From the NCBI GenBank assembly GCA_010027105.1, contig RGVT01000181.1, forward strand, positions 1 through 5,815: a stretch of 5,815 bases of DNA, written 5' to 3'. A program made the position numbers and the translations under genes. The notes under the pieces were generated by a model. That model searched no databases. It had not been told where the DNA came from and saw nothing but the letters and a program-made list of their open reading frames with translations. Shown here piece after piece: positions 5,051 through 5,815 of this stretch. Source of the stretch: Planctomycetia bacterium. Its GTDB lineage: Bacteria > Planctomycetota > Planctomycetia > Pirellulales > UBA1268. Numbering within the stretch: the stretch's first letter is position 1; every line of letters begins with the position of its first letter.

Positions 5051-5815
5051 CCGAGCAGTTGCGCCGTCCAGGCGGGGTGGAACCCGGCGGCGCTGACGGG
5101 AATCTCCGCGGCGACGAGGGCGGCCACCAGCCGCGCGGGGGAAACGCGGGCGGGCTCGCAGGCGGCCTCCACGTGATCGGCGTCGGCCACGCGGACGTCG
5201 CCGACGAGCGGGCGGAGCACCGCGGCCGCCTCCTCGGCCCGCCCCGGACAGGCGCAGCGGTACCTGAACCGCCGGCCGGCGGCGGAGGGGAAGGCGTCGA
5301 TCGAGCAGCCGCCGGCGGCCGCGATCCGGCCCGCCTGCAGCACCGCGAGGTCGGTGAAGCACGGCGGCACCGTGGCGTCGTCGAGCGCCGCGAGCACCGT
5401 GCGGCCCATCAGTTGGGCGTCGCCCACGACGGCCTCCACGCCCTCCCGCTCAATCGGATCGAGGCCGCTGAACGGGTCGTCGAGCAGCAGCACCTGCGGG
5501 TCGTGGAGGAGCGCTCGGCCGAGGAGCAGCCGCCGCGCGGCGCCGTCCGGCAGGCTCTCGATCGGATCGGTGGCCCGGTCGGCGAGCCCCGCGAGGTCGA
5601 GCGCCTTGGCGACCGCCGTGCGTCGGGGTTTCCCCCGCAGGCCGGTCGCGGCGGCGGCCAGTTCGAGGAACTCTCCGGCGCGGCACGGCGGCCAGGCGGG
5701 GGGTCGCGCGGGCACGTAGCCGACGAGCCGGCGCACCGCCGCCGCGGCGCGGCGCACCGAGTGGCCGAGCACCGTGACGTCGCCGCCGACGAGCGGCACG
5801 GCCGCGGCGGCCGCG
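5047..5815 (-). CDS. ABC transporter ATP-binding protein, C-terminal part, with degenerate motifs (enters from right edge)
   Basis: Seen: an open minus-strand frame from the right edge to TAG at 5049-5047, about 256 codons. The N-terminus and Walker A lie outside, and the GTG at 5799 is unlikely to be the true start because the frame stays open beyond it. The order VGYVPARPPAWP (Q-loop region), ESLPDGAARRLLLGRALLHD (signature), QVLLLDDPFSGLDP (Walker B and D-loop), LAVLQAGRI and a C-terminal regulatory-like region of about 80 residues is that of CcmA/ABC-2-type ATPases. Known: these power export or membrane-remodelling permeases from the cytoplasmic face. Odd: the signature reads LPDG instead of LSGG, the catalytic Glu after Walker B is Asp (5478-5476), the H-loop His aligns with Asp (5382-5380), and the Q-loop Gln/Glu aligns with Ala (5709-5707). 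Inference: it may be a non-catalytic partner of an active ATPase. The substrate is unknown; a permease or second ATPase may lie to the right. Confidence 0.85.
   Translation of the reverse strand, partial: AAAAAVPLVGGDVTVLGHSVRRAAAAVRRLVGYVPARPPAWPPCRAGEFLELAAAATGLRGKPRRTAVAKALDLAGLADRATDPIESLPDGAARRLLLGRALLHDPQVLLLDDPFSGLDPIEREGVEAVVGDAQLMGRTVLAALDDATVPPCFTDLAVLQAGRIAAAGGCSIDAFPSAAGRRFRYRCACPGRAEEAAAVLRPLVGDVRVADADHVEAACEPARVSPARLVAALVAAEIPVSAAGFHPAWTAQLLG

Noticed and set aside
1..5815. CRISPR arrays, tRNA or rRNA genes, transposases, prophage, toxin-antitoxin or defence genes
   Set aside because: No repeat-spacer pattern, cloverleaf, transposase-like frame or terminal repeat was recognisable by eye on either strand. 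All long frames are accounted for by ordinary genes.

Overview
The window is very GC-rich and densely coding, with strong G/C at third codon positions. It holds seven genes, two of them cut by the window edges. Several features suggest a bacterial chromosome from the Planctomycetota: a ThiO-like oxidoreductase with an ASWAAAGILPP segment, a DUF3500 protein with a Tat-type leader, an Fpg with a DRRGLGT loop, and a small uncharacterised protein of a type I associate with that phylum. This assignment rests on remembered family resemblance, not on a search. I see no rRNA, tRNA, CRISPR array, insertion sequence, phage gene or attachment site.

Left block (1-2287, all minus strand). Reading in the direction of transcription, the order is mutM (formamidopyrimidine-DNA glycosylase), then an exported DUF3500 protein, then the N-terminal 97 residues of a ThiO/DAO-type FAD oxidoreductase that runs off the left edge. 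The gaps are 55 and 23 bases, so the three could be one transcript, although their functions (base-excision repair, unknown, amine oxidation) do not form an obvious pathway.

Central block (2288-5036, plus strand). An 83-base divergent intergenic region separates mutM from trpB and contains a plausible -10 element. trpB and trpA overlap by four bases (ATGA) and encode the two subunits of tryptophan synthase, the last two steps of tryptophan biosynthesis. All catalytic residues I can check are present in both. After 69 bases comes a conserved-looking 177-residue protein of unknown function.

Right block (5047-5815, minus strand). This is the C-terminal part of an ABC-transporter ATPase that enters from the right edge. 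It converges on the 177-residue gene with only 10 bases between the stop codons. Several canonical ATPase motifs in it are altered.

Most of the window is ordinary housekeeping. The items most worth a second look are the degenerate ABC ATPase, the unknown protein behind trpBA, and the DUF3500 protein. I found no convincing new multi-gene system. No stretch over 300 bases lacks a gene; the longest gaps are 83, 69 and 55 bases.
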